Assembly (NCBI RefSeq): GCF_007655135.1
Contig: NC_045132.1
Coordinates: 13,578,001 to 13,642,000 of the forward strand
Direction of reading: 5' to 3'
From: Punica granatum
Taxonomy: Eukaryota; Streptophyta; Magnoliopsida; Myrtales; Lythraceae
DNA: 64,000 bases
Position numbers and translations under genes: made by a program. This document shows, piece after piece, positions 46,855 through 57,700 of the stretch. Numbering within the stretch: the stretch's first letter is position 1; each line of letters opens with the position of its first letter. The notes under the pieces were generated by a model. That model searched no databases, was not told the DNA's origin, and saw nothing but the letters and a program-made list of their open reading frames with translations.

Positions 46855-48535
46855 CTATTTAATCAGGCCATTGAGTTCATTTTGAAAATTCTTTGCTTGT
46901 GCTCGCGTAATCGGTTCAATTGGAACCTGAACTGGATCCCTCGAAGTCGTGCTATGATTTGCATCATTCCCCTCCTCTTGAAAAGGATTTGTCCTCAAAT
47001 CATCACCTACATCAAAAGGAAGCAAATCAGCAACATTAAAAGTAACACTTACATTGTACTCACCAAGTAAGTCTAGTTTGTAAGCGTTGTCATTGATGCG
47101 CTCTAGGAATTGAGAAGGACCATCCCCTCTTGGGCAATTTGGAACGTTTTTGCGCCGGAAATCTCTCTCTCCTCTTATGCAGCCAAACCCAATCTCCGAG
47201 TTCAAAAATCATCTTATGATGCCCCTTGTTGGTATGTTTTGCATATTGCTCCTTATCATAAGTTGGATAGTTTAGGACTGCCCCGCTTAGTTTTTCGCTG
47301 AAGTAAGCAATTGGTCGTCCTTCTTGTGTGAGAATTGCACCTATACCAACACTTGAAGCATCACATTCAATCTCAAAAGTTTTAGAAAAGTTAGGTAATG
47401 ATAATAAAGGAACATTGGTCAGCTTCTCTTTGATTAACTGAAACACCTTTTTTTGTTCTTCTCCCCATCTAAATCCAACGTTCTTCTTGATCACTTCAGT
47501 AAGTGGTGCTGCTATGCTACTAAAGTCCTTCACGAACCGCCAGTAGAAACTAGCAAGTCCATGAAAACTACGAACATTACTTACACTTGTGGGATCGTGC
47601 CACTCTTGGATTGCACGTACCTTCTCTTCATCAACCTGTATACCTTGTACACTAACAACAAATCCCAAAAATACAAGCTTATCGGTGCAAAAAATACACT
47701 TCTTCAAATTAGCAAATAACTTTTCCTTCATAAGCACATTTAAAACAAATTTCAAATGTACCTTATGATCATCTAAGTTTTTACTGTAAACGAGTATATC
47801 ATCAAAGTAGACAACATCAAATTTACCTATAAATGCACGCAAAACATGATTTATAAGTCTTATAAAAGTGCTCGGAGCATTAGTCAAATAAAAAAGCATA
47901 ACTAACCATTCATACAAACCATAATTTGTTTTAAAGGCATTTTTCCATTCAGCTCCTTCTTTCATTTTAATCTGATGATAAGCACTTTTTAAATCAATTT
48001 TAGAAAATACACAAGAACCATGCAGCTCATTTAACGTATCATCTAAGCGAGGAATAGGATGGCGATACTTTACCGTTATGTTGTTGATTGCTTGACAATC
48101 AACGCACATTCTCCACGTCCCATCCTTCTTAGGTACAAGTATTACTGGAACAGCGCATAGGCTCAAACTCTCCCTCATGTACCCTTTCTCTAACAACTTA
48201 CTTACCGGCCGTTGAAACTCCTTTGTCTCCTTAGGATTGCTCCTATAGGTTGATCGGTTTGGAATTGTCGCACCGGGAACAAAATCAATTTGATGTTCAA
48301 TCCCTCGTATTGGAGGTAACCCATGTGGTGTTTCCTCGGGAAAGACATCCTCATACTCCTGCAAAATAGAAACAACAAAACTAGGCAGAGCGAGATCAAG
48401 TTTGTTAGTATTGAAAAATGCCTCTTTGTATAAAAGTACAATCATCGGCTGATTTGAAAACATTGCTTGCCTAATTTCTCCCATTTTTGCATAAAAATTC
48501 TTTTGTTTTATCTCTGATTTTCTCTTAATGGCCAA
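46855..48535 (-). pseudogene. Ty3/gypsy element 2 pol with in-frame RNase H-integrase deletion
   Basis: The 481-codon frame 48,535-47,090 starts before RT and holds a well-preserved RT: GLPPIRGIEHQIDFVPGA, KKDGTWRMCVDCQAIN, SAYHQI, and YFDDILVYS with the catalytic DD pair. An RNase H follows up to GAVLNYPTYDKE. Directly after that the frame continues as QYAKHTNKGHHKMIFELGDW, which belongs to the integrase C-terminus, so the end of RNase H and nearly all of integrase are deleted without losing the frame. A frameshift near 47,110-47,200 leads to the pol tail ending PIEPITRAQAKNFQNELNG at 46,855. Without integrase core the element cannot move itself. Confidence 0.85.
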
Positions 48536-49010
48536 ATTTTGATTTTTTTTTCTCTCATTTTTCTCGGCTTCTCTATGATTTTCACTCTTTTTCTTCTATT
48601 CACTCTCTTTCTTTTAATCACTCTCTTTTTGCATTCTCACTTGATCCTCATATACTTGCTGTGGTGTCAATGGTACAAGAGTGATTGATCGTTGATTAAG
48701 TACAAAGGAGTATTTGTTCGTAAAGCCATCATGCTTCACATGCCTATCAAATTGCCATGGACGCCCTAGCAACAAGTGTCATGCTTGCATCGGTACTACA
48801 TCACACAGCACTTCATCTTCGTATTTACCGATTTGAAATGCAACTAACACCTGCTTGTTCACCCTTATCTCACCACTATCATTTAACCATTGCAACTTGT
48901 ACGGCCTAGGGTGCTTCAACATGGACAGTCCCAATTTTTCCACCATGGTTGTGCTTGCGACATTAGTACAACTACCACCATTAATAATCATACTACATAT
49001 TTTGTAGGCA
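48536..49010 (-). pseudogene. Gypsy element 2 protease/gag remnant
   Basis: 48,991-48,779 encodes MIINGGSCTNVASTTMVEK and LKHPRPYKLQWL, matching the protease region of element 1 (VDGGSCVNVAS, LKHPRSYKLQWL). Element 2 stops at about 49,010 and the rest of gag and the 5' LTR are missing. Confidence 0.72.
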
Positions 49011-49147
49011 CAAATATATCTTTTAGGTAAGGAATATACTACCTTCGTTAAATAAATTGTGCTTACTAATTGTACTTTTTTCCCTTAATTTTAGATACCA
49101 TTTTTTTCCCTTAAGTTTTGGATAGTGATCCCAATAAAAACCTAGCC

Positions 49148-49184
49148 ATTTATTATATTATATTATATTATATTATATTATATA
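49148..49184 (+). repeat. (TTATA)n microsatellite
   Basis: Seven to eight units of ATTAT/TTATA. Confidence 0.8.
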
Positions 49185-49329
49185 AGGATATTATTATGGG
49201 TCCGTCGGTCAGAGGGGGAAAGTGGGTGAGTTTTTTATTTACTTGCTCCCGTCCCCCCTTTTTTTGTTATTTTCGTAATTTCTATTTTTAAAATTTCGTC
49301 CCTTTTTTTTTGCGTTTTCAAATTCGATT

Positions 49330-49740
49330 CGAAGATGTGCCATGTAGTTCGATCAATGTATTATGTCAAAAGATCTGATTGTAAGATCGACGCATTATGT
49401 CTTTTTAGTGAATTAATATCCAATAGCAATAAAGTTCTACATAATTCGGTCGACGTGTTATGCCAAATGGTTCGATCGTTGGGTCGAAACGTTACGTATT
49501 TTTTGTGTTTTCAAATTTAAACCGAACAAGGTACTATGTAATCCCATTGACGTGTTATGCCAAATGATCCATCATAAAGCTTTTTTTTTTCATTTTCATT
49601 TTTCAAAATTTCCCCCCATTTTAGCATTTTCAAGTCCGACCAAATAAAGTACCATGTAATCCAATCACGAGTTATACCAAAAGATCCAATTGTAATGTCG
49701 ACGCTTTATACCAAAAGATTCGATCGTAGTCCGATCACCC
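49330..49740 (+). repeat. Degenerate tandem repeat array
   Basis: A loose unit of the type TCGATCGTAAGRTCGACGCRTTATG plus ACCATGTAATYCRATC and GTTATGCCAAATGATYC recurs at least six times with variable spacing (near 49,345, 49,385, 49,450, 49,480, 49,545, 49,670 and 49,705). No open frame and no known family recognised. Confidence 0.5.
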
Positions 49741-49773
49741 TTTTTTTTCGTTAACTATTAAAAAAACATGCAT

Positions 49774-49960
49774 CACCAATGTGGATTGATTCAAGTGATT
49801 CAGTGTTGGTTTCGCTTAAGTAAGGTCTTGGGTTCGAGTCCTTGTAGATACAAAAAAATATATGCTATGAGAGTTTTACTCCTAGTAGGCTACCTTGGCT
49901 CAACTAGATTAGTCGAGGCTAAATTGAACTTCTGGATATCAAGGTTCAAAAAAAAAAAAA
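49774..49960 (+). mobile_element. tRNA-derived SINE, family 2, copy 3
   Basis: Head GTGGATTGATTCAAGTGATT, perfect box B GGGTTCGAGTCC, body GAGAGTTTTACTCCTAGTAG and GATTAGTCGAGGC, tail A12. Best preserved member of the family in the window. Confidence 0.75.
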
Positions 49961-50324
49961 GGAGGAAAAAAGCGTCCACCAGCAAGTCGGCAAACCTCCA
50001 TGAAGGGCGGTGGAGGAACGGGACAACTCCTATTTCTTTGAATCACCGAGCTGCTCCCCAATAAAATTATATAAAGTTGATTAGTTTTACAATTTTTTAT
50101 AATTATACAATGATTGCACAATATTATAAAAATTTTAAATAATTGTAAAATGAATATTGTAAATTAGAAAAATAAATATTGTCAAATAAACAAATAAATA
50201 TCCATCTATTTATTATAAAATAAATATTGTACAAATAAGTACTTTTAACTACTGTAAAAATAAAAATTTATTCTGAACTCAAAATTTTCGAAGTAAATAC
50301 TTTGAAATAGTTATTTTAAATAAA

Positions 50325-50668
50325 GAGATTTTTATCCAAAATGGCCCATGGTTTACCCATTTTGTCAAATCTATCATATACTTTTTTTTGTCAAATATAT
50401 CACATGGTTTACTTTTTGCATAAAATCTATCCCGACGTTATCTTTTCCCTTGACATCTAACGGCCGTGCTGACGTGGCAAGTGGAGAGATAGTGGGACAC
50501 ACTTGCCACGTGGACGCTACGTCAGCACGGCGGTTAGATATCGACGGAAAATATAACGCTGGGATTGATTTGATGCAAAAAGTAAACCATGCGATAGATT
50601 TGACAAAAAAAACATATGATAGATTTGACAAAACGGGTAAACCATGGGCCATTTTAGATAAATTTCCC
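50325..50668. mobile_element. Mutator-type hairpin MITE with perfect 9-bp TSD
   Basis: Near-palindromic 344-bp element. Ends GAGATTTTTATCCAAAATGG and CCATTTTAGATAAATTTCCC. The arms continue almost to the centre (CCACGTCAGCACGG-type pairing around CTTGCCACGTGG). TTAAATAAA occurs on both sides (50,316-50,324 and 50,669-50,677). A 9-bp duplication and long terminal inverted repeats indicate a Mutator (MULE) derivative. Open frames on both strands here are palindrome artefacts. Confidence 0.87.
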
Positions 50669-50869
50669 TTAAATAAATATCTATTGTAAAATAAATAATT
50701 GTAAATTAAAGTTGAAAATAATTGTAAATTATAAATAATTAAAAATAAAGTTGAAAATAAATTTAAAAATATTCAATTAAAGTTGAAAAGAAAAGAAATG
50801 TAAATAAAGAGGAAAAAGTGGGGACAATTTAGAGAAGAAGATGGATTTGAGAAAGAGAGGGGGTTGCGG

Positions 50870-51220
50870 CTCCCCTGGCGCTGGCCGCCACCACCTCAGA
50901 CGAGCTCGCCGATGCCACCAGAGGCTGATTCGACTCCGGGTCAAACCGATGAGTTTAGGTTGGAAGGACTTCGAACCAGTGATGATGAATTGCACATTCC
51001 CACCGGACCGATTACGGGAGCACGTGCCCAGCAACTTCAACAGACCATGCAAGGATTGGTGCTACGCATTCTCGATGAACCGTCGACAGGGATACATGTC
51101 AGGAATGTGAACATTATACAAGTCCAGCTCGAAGATGACCAGATCACAAGTTTGAGCCCGAGAATCATGGAGGAACAAGTGTCGAGTTCCACTACCACAT
51201 TTAAGTGCATAATTTAGGTG
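50870..51220 (+). pseudogene. Gypsy element 3: 3' tail of pol
   Basis: Plus-strand frame with ELHIPTGPITGARAQQLQQT and MQGLV, the conserved end of plant gypsy polyproteins also seen in elements 1 and 2. Upstream domains are absent: to the left is AT-rich non-coding sequence and a purine/GC-rich stretch at 50,840-50,900. Confidence 0.7.
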
Positions 51221-51708
51221 GTAAAATACCAGATTTGACTTGAGTGGGTACCTCATTTCTTGCCACCTACATTTTGGACGAATTTTGGAGGAATGTGGCA
51301 AATTTTTTCTCATGCAAGAACAAGAAGACTCCCAAGTACCTTCATTTACTTGTCTTCTCTTTTCTATATTGTTTTCTCTTTTCCATGCTTCAGAATTGTT
51401 GTTTTGACTTTTATTCTCTAGAAATTATCTGATGGTGGAGAGCTTTACATAAACTCCATTAGGTCATTAGGGTGAGGGGATGATTATTTTCAAGATATTG
51501 TGAGAATTTTCTCTAAATTGTTCTTCGGCAACTTTTCGAGATTGTAAGCTTGGATGCTTGTAATTTTCGACTACTTATAATATTGGTTCTTGATTTTTTA
51601 TAACTATCGGGTCAGTATTCCATCCCTCTTAACCTCTATTGGCGATCCGGGTTCGATTTCCAGTCTTTGTTGTCGGGTCTTGCGGAAGGTCTCGTGGGGT
51701 TCGCATCA
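51221..51708 (+). repeat. Probable 3' LTR of gypsy element 3
   Basis: Follows the pol tail and ends GGGGTTCGCATCA at 51,708, the same terminal CGCATCA as elements 1 and 2. The left boundary is not certain and no partner LTR occurs in the window. Confidence 0.55.
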
Positions 51709-52414
51709 GAGGCTGCCGATAACCTCGTATGGGCGGTGGTAGCCGGCGCCTGAGCTACAAGGATCTCGTTTCCATTCCCACGATCATCTATTAGATCGGG
51801 AAATACTGGAGGACATTCTAGATATTACACATTAATATTTGTGAGGATGGTATTGTTACTTACCTAGATGATGAATCTCTCTTGGAACTTGCCCCATCAC
51901 AATTTTGGTGAGATCATGCAAAATTAATTTGATAGCTATGTGATGAACATGTAGCAACCGTTGTTCAAATAACAATTTGATGGTCCTTTGGGAAGAGATC
52001 AATCTAATAAAGATATATCCCGACCGATGACTTCCCTTATCAGTACATCTCCTACTTTGCATGCGAACCAATCCTACTGAATTAGTAAACAGATGTAGAG
52101 TTCTTCTATTCATTATGGAAGACCTATTAAGATCATCATCACATCGTTTTCGCGTGTCTTTTCATTTCACTGATATCAAAAGCAACAGGAATAGAACGTG
52201 TAATCTCTTACTGTACGTTGGAAGTCTGGCACAAGCCTCTATTAGAATCTGCATCTGAGGGCTCACACGAGACAAATTTGGAGCAAAGTTAAGGAAACAA
52301 AAGGAATTGCACATATTAGGTGAACATTGAGTCCAATGAATGTCGATCATCACAAAACCGGAAAATAGTGCCCATTACCCTGAAAACACTCAAATGGATC
52401 AAACAAAGGCTTCA
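51709..52414. other. Flank and probable 3' UTR of ankyrin gene copy 2
   Basis: Lies downstream (minus strand) of the ankyrin/PGG stop codon at 52,415. The first few hundred bases next to the gene are likely 3' UTR. No other coding sequence or repeat was recognised. Confidence 0.4.
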
Positions 52415-54736
52415 CTACTTGTAGCTGCGCTGCGGCACTTTCTTGAAGGTAGCCCATACGAGATCAAAGTATAGAGGGAACTGTGCCATTGCGAAGAACG
52501 TTACAGGCAGGCAAGTTACGGCATAGACTGGATATGCTGCATACTTGAGCTTGTCCTTGAGCACGAAAAAATGCCCTGCACAGAAGGACACTAACATCGA
52601 GGCTATGGAGACAAATAGAGAAGTCAAGCCCACAAGAAGCTTTCTCGGTAGGTCTCGCCCGAAGTCTCTTTCTTCATAGCGGGATGTGAGGATGGACAGG
52701 AAAAGGATGACAGAGGTAACGGAGAAGCAGAGGGCCACGAGCGAAGATATGGCAAACACGTTGAAAGCTGGCTCGTCCTCGAGCGTGGGCTTACCGCTCT
52801 CCTCCCTAACACCGCCTGGGACTGTAGTGGAGGTGGCAAAGGCCACTGTTGCAATGAGTGCCGCCACGACTGAGCACGACTGAGATGTGTTTGTGAGCCA
52901 ATTGCTGCCGTTTTTCAGAAGCTCACTATGCGTCTCTGTGAAGATGTTGTTTGCAGTCTTTCCCTCGTCGTTGTATCGAACAAAGAAGTGCCGCGGCATG
53001 GAGCTCTTGACGAACTGCAGTTTGCAATCGGAAGTGTGTTAATGTGAAGTACTGAATGTAGGATCATCCTTGATTGCTATTTGCACATCATTGGTATAAA
53101 TATTTTTTGCGGTCGATAGAGTTGAGAATGTACCTTAGTACTATCAAAGGGCAAGAATGGACCTAAAATATTGAAGAGGTTCCATACATCAGACTACCCA
53201 TTTCCTTTAAATAGCTATGAAGAATTCTATTTTATTATGATAGGCCATGTGCCTTTCTTGTAGCAAAAAAAGAGAAAGAACAGACATAAAATAAAGTTTT
53301 ATTTCGTTAAAAAAGATTTCTGGTGTAAGGTAAAAGTTAAGATAAGCTCTACGTGTCTTTTAATTTATATGTTTTAGAGTTAGGTACAAAAAAGATCAAA
53401 TCAAATCATATTTTTAAACATTTTACGAATGTTTGCACCAACTATTCGTTTGCATGGAAATACACCAACTATTAATTTGGTATCAATTTTAATATGATGT
53501 CACTTTTTCCCCTAATTTTTAACAGTATTTTCTGATATTCATAATAGTAAATTTTCAAATTAGTGGAAAAAAATAACATCATGATAAAATTAATGAGAAA
53601 AGTGACATCATGACTATGTTTAAATATCCATGTTGATGTTTCATTTATTATCTTGATATATATATATATTCATGATAATAAAATTTTAAAAATATTTTTA
53701 TTGTGTTCATTAACATCATTTATTGAAATTATAGTCAACTTTACTACATAACTAGTGTTCTAATTCGTGTGTTGCATGGGTTTGTTCTCATAGCAATCAT
53801 TCAAAATTTTAAAAATAAATTTACCCATAAAATATTATATTAATTTTAAGTTATATAATCATAATTTTGCTAATAGTTCTCTTACGTAAAGTACATTGCA
53901 TATTTATTTAACTATTAACATAATATGGATTTATTATAGAAATTAAGTACAAGTGTACAAACTTAATTTTGCAAATTCACTTTTGACAATAATGTTTTTT
54001 TAAGATACCCTTACTCTCATTTATTAAATATTTACTTTTTATGTGGCCCTATTTCATAGAATTAACATTTTCTAATATTGTTTTATGACAAATCATGTAT
54101 ATGTAACTAACTATTTTATTTAGTATGTATTGCATATTTATGGACTGTCAATATATATATATATATATATATATTACAAATTATATTATAGATATTCAGA
54201 GATACAAATTTTGTTTTGCATTTTTTTATAATAGTACTATTCAAAAGCCTCATTCCTTAAATTTTATTTTTAATATGCTTGTTACTTTATATAATTAGTG
54301 ATTTGTGATAATTTTTCATATACTTAATTAATTAAATTATTATCGAGTATTAGTTAGTCTATATCTTTATTCATATTTGTTTATCAAATAATTCATTGGT
54401 TTAAAAATAATTTTAATTATAGTTATTGCGTCTATTGATAGTATTCATTACAAAACATAGTCATTTTTTTAAACTATATAATATAGATATAGATAGTCTA
54501 TTTCTTCAATAATATACTTAGTTGTTGTTTGTACAGATTAACTATGATATCTAATTTTAGAATATTGATAATATTTATTTCAGACATTTATTAATTGGCA
54601 TAATTTATTTTACATGTAAGAAGAGAGGAGAAAAGAAAGAAACATTATTATTGTTTGAAATAATTATAATATTCATCATTCATTATGGTATTTAAGATAA
54701 TTTTATTTTTATGTATTTTATACTCATATCATAACT

Positions 54737-54771
<35 letters not shown>

Positions 54772-57700
54772 ATATGACTCTCACTTATTATTTTACAGTG
54801 AAATAACAAATATAAGTTATGAATAAAAATTATTTCAAAAAGAAGAGAAAGTAATTAAATTATGAATAAAAATTATTTCAAAACGAAGAGAAAGTAATTA
54901 TAATTTAAGAAGTTTTTCAATTTTTATGTTAACAATAAATACACCTAAAAGTTTTTTTGTTTGTTGATAGGGAATTGGTAAAAAAAAGAATTCTAAAAGA
55001 AATGATAAATTTAGAATATTTTTATACTTTTATACGTCTATATATAGCTCAGACTTTAACTTAGTTAGCATTTCGGAGTAAATTAATAAAAGGTGAGGTA
55101 AAATTGAAAAGAAATATCTCAAAACAAAGTAAAAAACCTTTGAAAAAAAATAAAATGTAAGAATCTTTTTGAATTTTATTAATCTTGAATTTGACTTTAT
55201 GAGTCAATTGTTAATGAATAAAAATCTATTTATTGGACAGTAATCTGCCTGCAAAATCTATAATAATTAGAATTTGCCAATAATGTTACCCAGAATTTAT
55301 AAATCTTTCATTGAATAACCAGCATTCATTTGATGAGAAACACTTACCAAAATCAAAGAGTAAATAAAAATATCAGTAAATATATAATAAAAAGGAAAAT
55401 GTCAAAAAAGAACTTAGAAACACTAAATACAAGGCTATAAATGCAGCTTTTCAAACAAAATGCACTAAAAAAGATTAGTAAACCACATAATCCATAAGAT
55501 AATTTAATATTATTTTAAGTTAAAATATTTAAATTTTTGAGCGATTCATTTGTATAAAAGGCAAGTAATTTGAAAAATAAAAATTATCTTCTATAATTTT
55601 GTTGTTAAGAGTCTCTTTGAGAAACTAAGGACATTTAATTAGTTACATCAATCTTGATGAAAATGATTTTAATCATTTGGTTTTACTAATTTATAAATTA
55701 TATAATTAATACTTTTGAGTGAATAAGATGGCCCTTTTATGTAAAATAATGTCTATAGTGGAGTCAGCTCAATATGACGAAAAATTTTCATTGTTAACCT
55801 GAAGATTATAAAAGTTAATTTTACGATTGTAAACTAGTTAATTTTTAAAAAAATCCAATTACATATTATAATATATAAATTTATATCACAAATAATAGTT
55901 TTATGTACCGCATAGATAATATGATTAGTACTCACATATATTAAACAATCTTTATAGATAACACACATTCCTATTTTTGAACATAATGTTAAATACACAT
56001 ATACTAGACTAGATGTCTTCAGAAATTCATATATTTAGGACTTGGATGCACTGTTATCAGAACCGGACCAGACCGGTTCAATCGGGGAATCGGTACCTTG
56101 TCCGGTCCGATTCTCTAGAAAATTAAAATTGCACCTTTAGACCGGTGACTCCATTAAACCGAGCGATTTTTTGACTAAACTCATACAAATCGGCCGATTC
56201 TATGGGTTTGCTTTTATTGAAAAATTAATACTGCATGCATGGAGACTTTAACTAAAAACCTCAACCTTCTTAAGAGCCACATGCCTAGCCTCTTAGTCAT
56301 TTAGGCAATAGCCATATTTGTTTACTTTTTATCATTCTTTATCTCTTTAAGCATAATAAAGGAAGAAACAACTTCAATAAAAAATTTTCTTTCATTCATT
56401 ATTTCAATTATTTGAATTATTATGTATATATTAATATATCATAATCTTTCTTAATTTTATATACATTATTTATTATTTAATTAAACGTGCGGTCCGACCC
56501 ATTAAATTCCCGGTTGAACCCATAAACCCGTGAACCCATACCTCGACCGATTCAGTGTCCGGTCCAGTTTTAATAACACTGCTCGGATGTTTTGCATTTC
56601 GAGTTGAACATAATATTAAATACATATATACTAGATGTATACCTGTTTAGTGCGCCTTATTTATTAAATTGATTGGAAATATGTGCTTCAATTGAAATTT
56701 TTTGTCAGTGGGGTTTATAGTACCTCTTTCATTTTATCTTATATATATATATATATATACTCTATTTGGTGCTTAAAAATCCAACAAATCCCGACTAATC
56801 CAAATTCAAATCGGGTCGGCCCATCAGGAAATACAACTCCCATAATCGTAAGTTTTCTTTATTCACAACTCTCTAATATTTCATCTTTTCCAAACTTCAG
56901 TAAATTTATGGGACTTTTCAAAATGAAAAATAGGATAAGTTTCAAGTGCACTCTATGTACTTTCACATAATGTAGTGACACTTTCCTTTTAAAGTAAAAC
57001 ACTTCACACCCCTACTCTGCCAACATGGCAGTTAATAACTCAGCACCGGAGGCCGATAAGCTAGTGTATTATCCATATTATTATTTAATTTTAAAATAAA
57101 AGTTATATAAAAAATCTTCAAAAAAATAATTAAGAAAAAATTACACGCGAAGGGAGCAGGGGTGGTCACGCAACTTACTTCAGACGAGGTCCTCGGAGCC
57201 CTCTCGGGTCTCCCATGAGCTTGTCTAGGGGAGCAACGCCTGGATGGGAACCCCCCAGCCAGAGTTGCTCGCTCCGCCTACTCTCTTCGTTCTTATTATC
57301 TAATTTAACTATGTTGATCTCTAGTGTGTTGATGATCGGTGATCGGAGTTGATGTGACGATACTTGCTGCTATCAAACATTTCTACTTCTGTTAGAAAGA
57401 TTATACAATTACTTCTGTAAGATAAGCTCTCTACTTTTATTTTCTAATTGTAATTTTCATTTTCTTATGGCTGTATAACAGAGAAAAGTTCAAAAAGGAT
57501 ATCATAAATTCATTTTCAAAGACAATCTTCCTTCATGCTCAGATTTTTATTTTTTTATTTTTTTATGACCCAGGTTTAATCCTGGGCCATAGACTCCAAC
57601 CTCCCATGGGACCGGGTGCATACTATGCACAATACTACACGTAACGGGTGGCCCTTAAAGGGTTTTTTCACTGCAGGGTGGGACAACCCTGTGACTTCTT

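Noticed and set aside
50348..50689. 113-codon plus-strand and 92-codon minus-strand frames with near-identical peptides
   Set aside because: The similarity on both strands is due to the palindromic Mutator MITE; not proteins.
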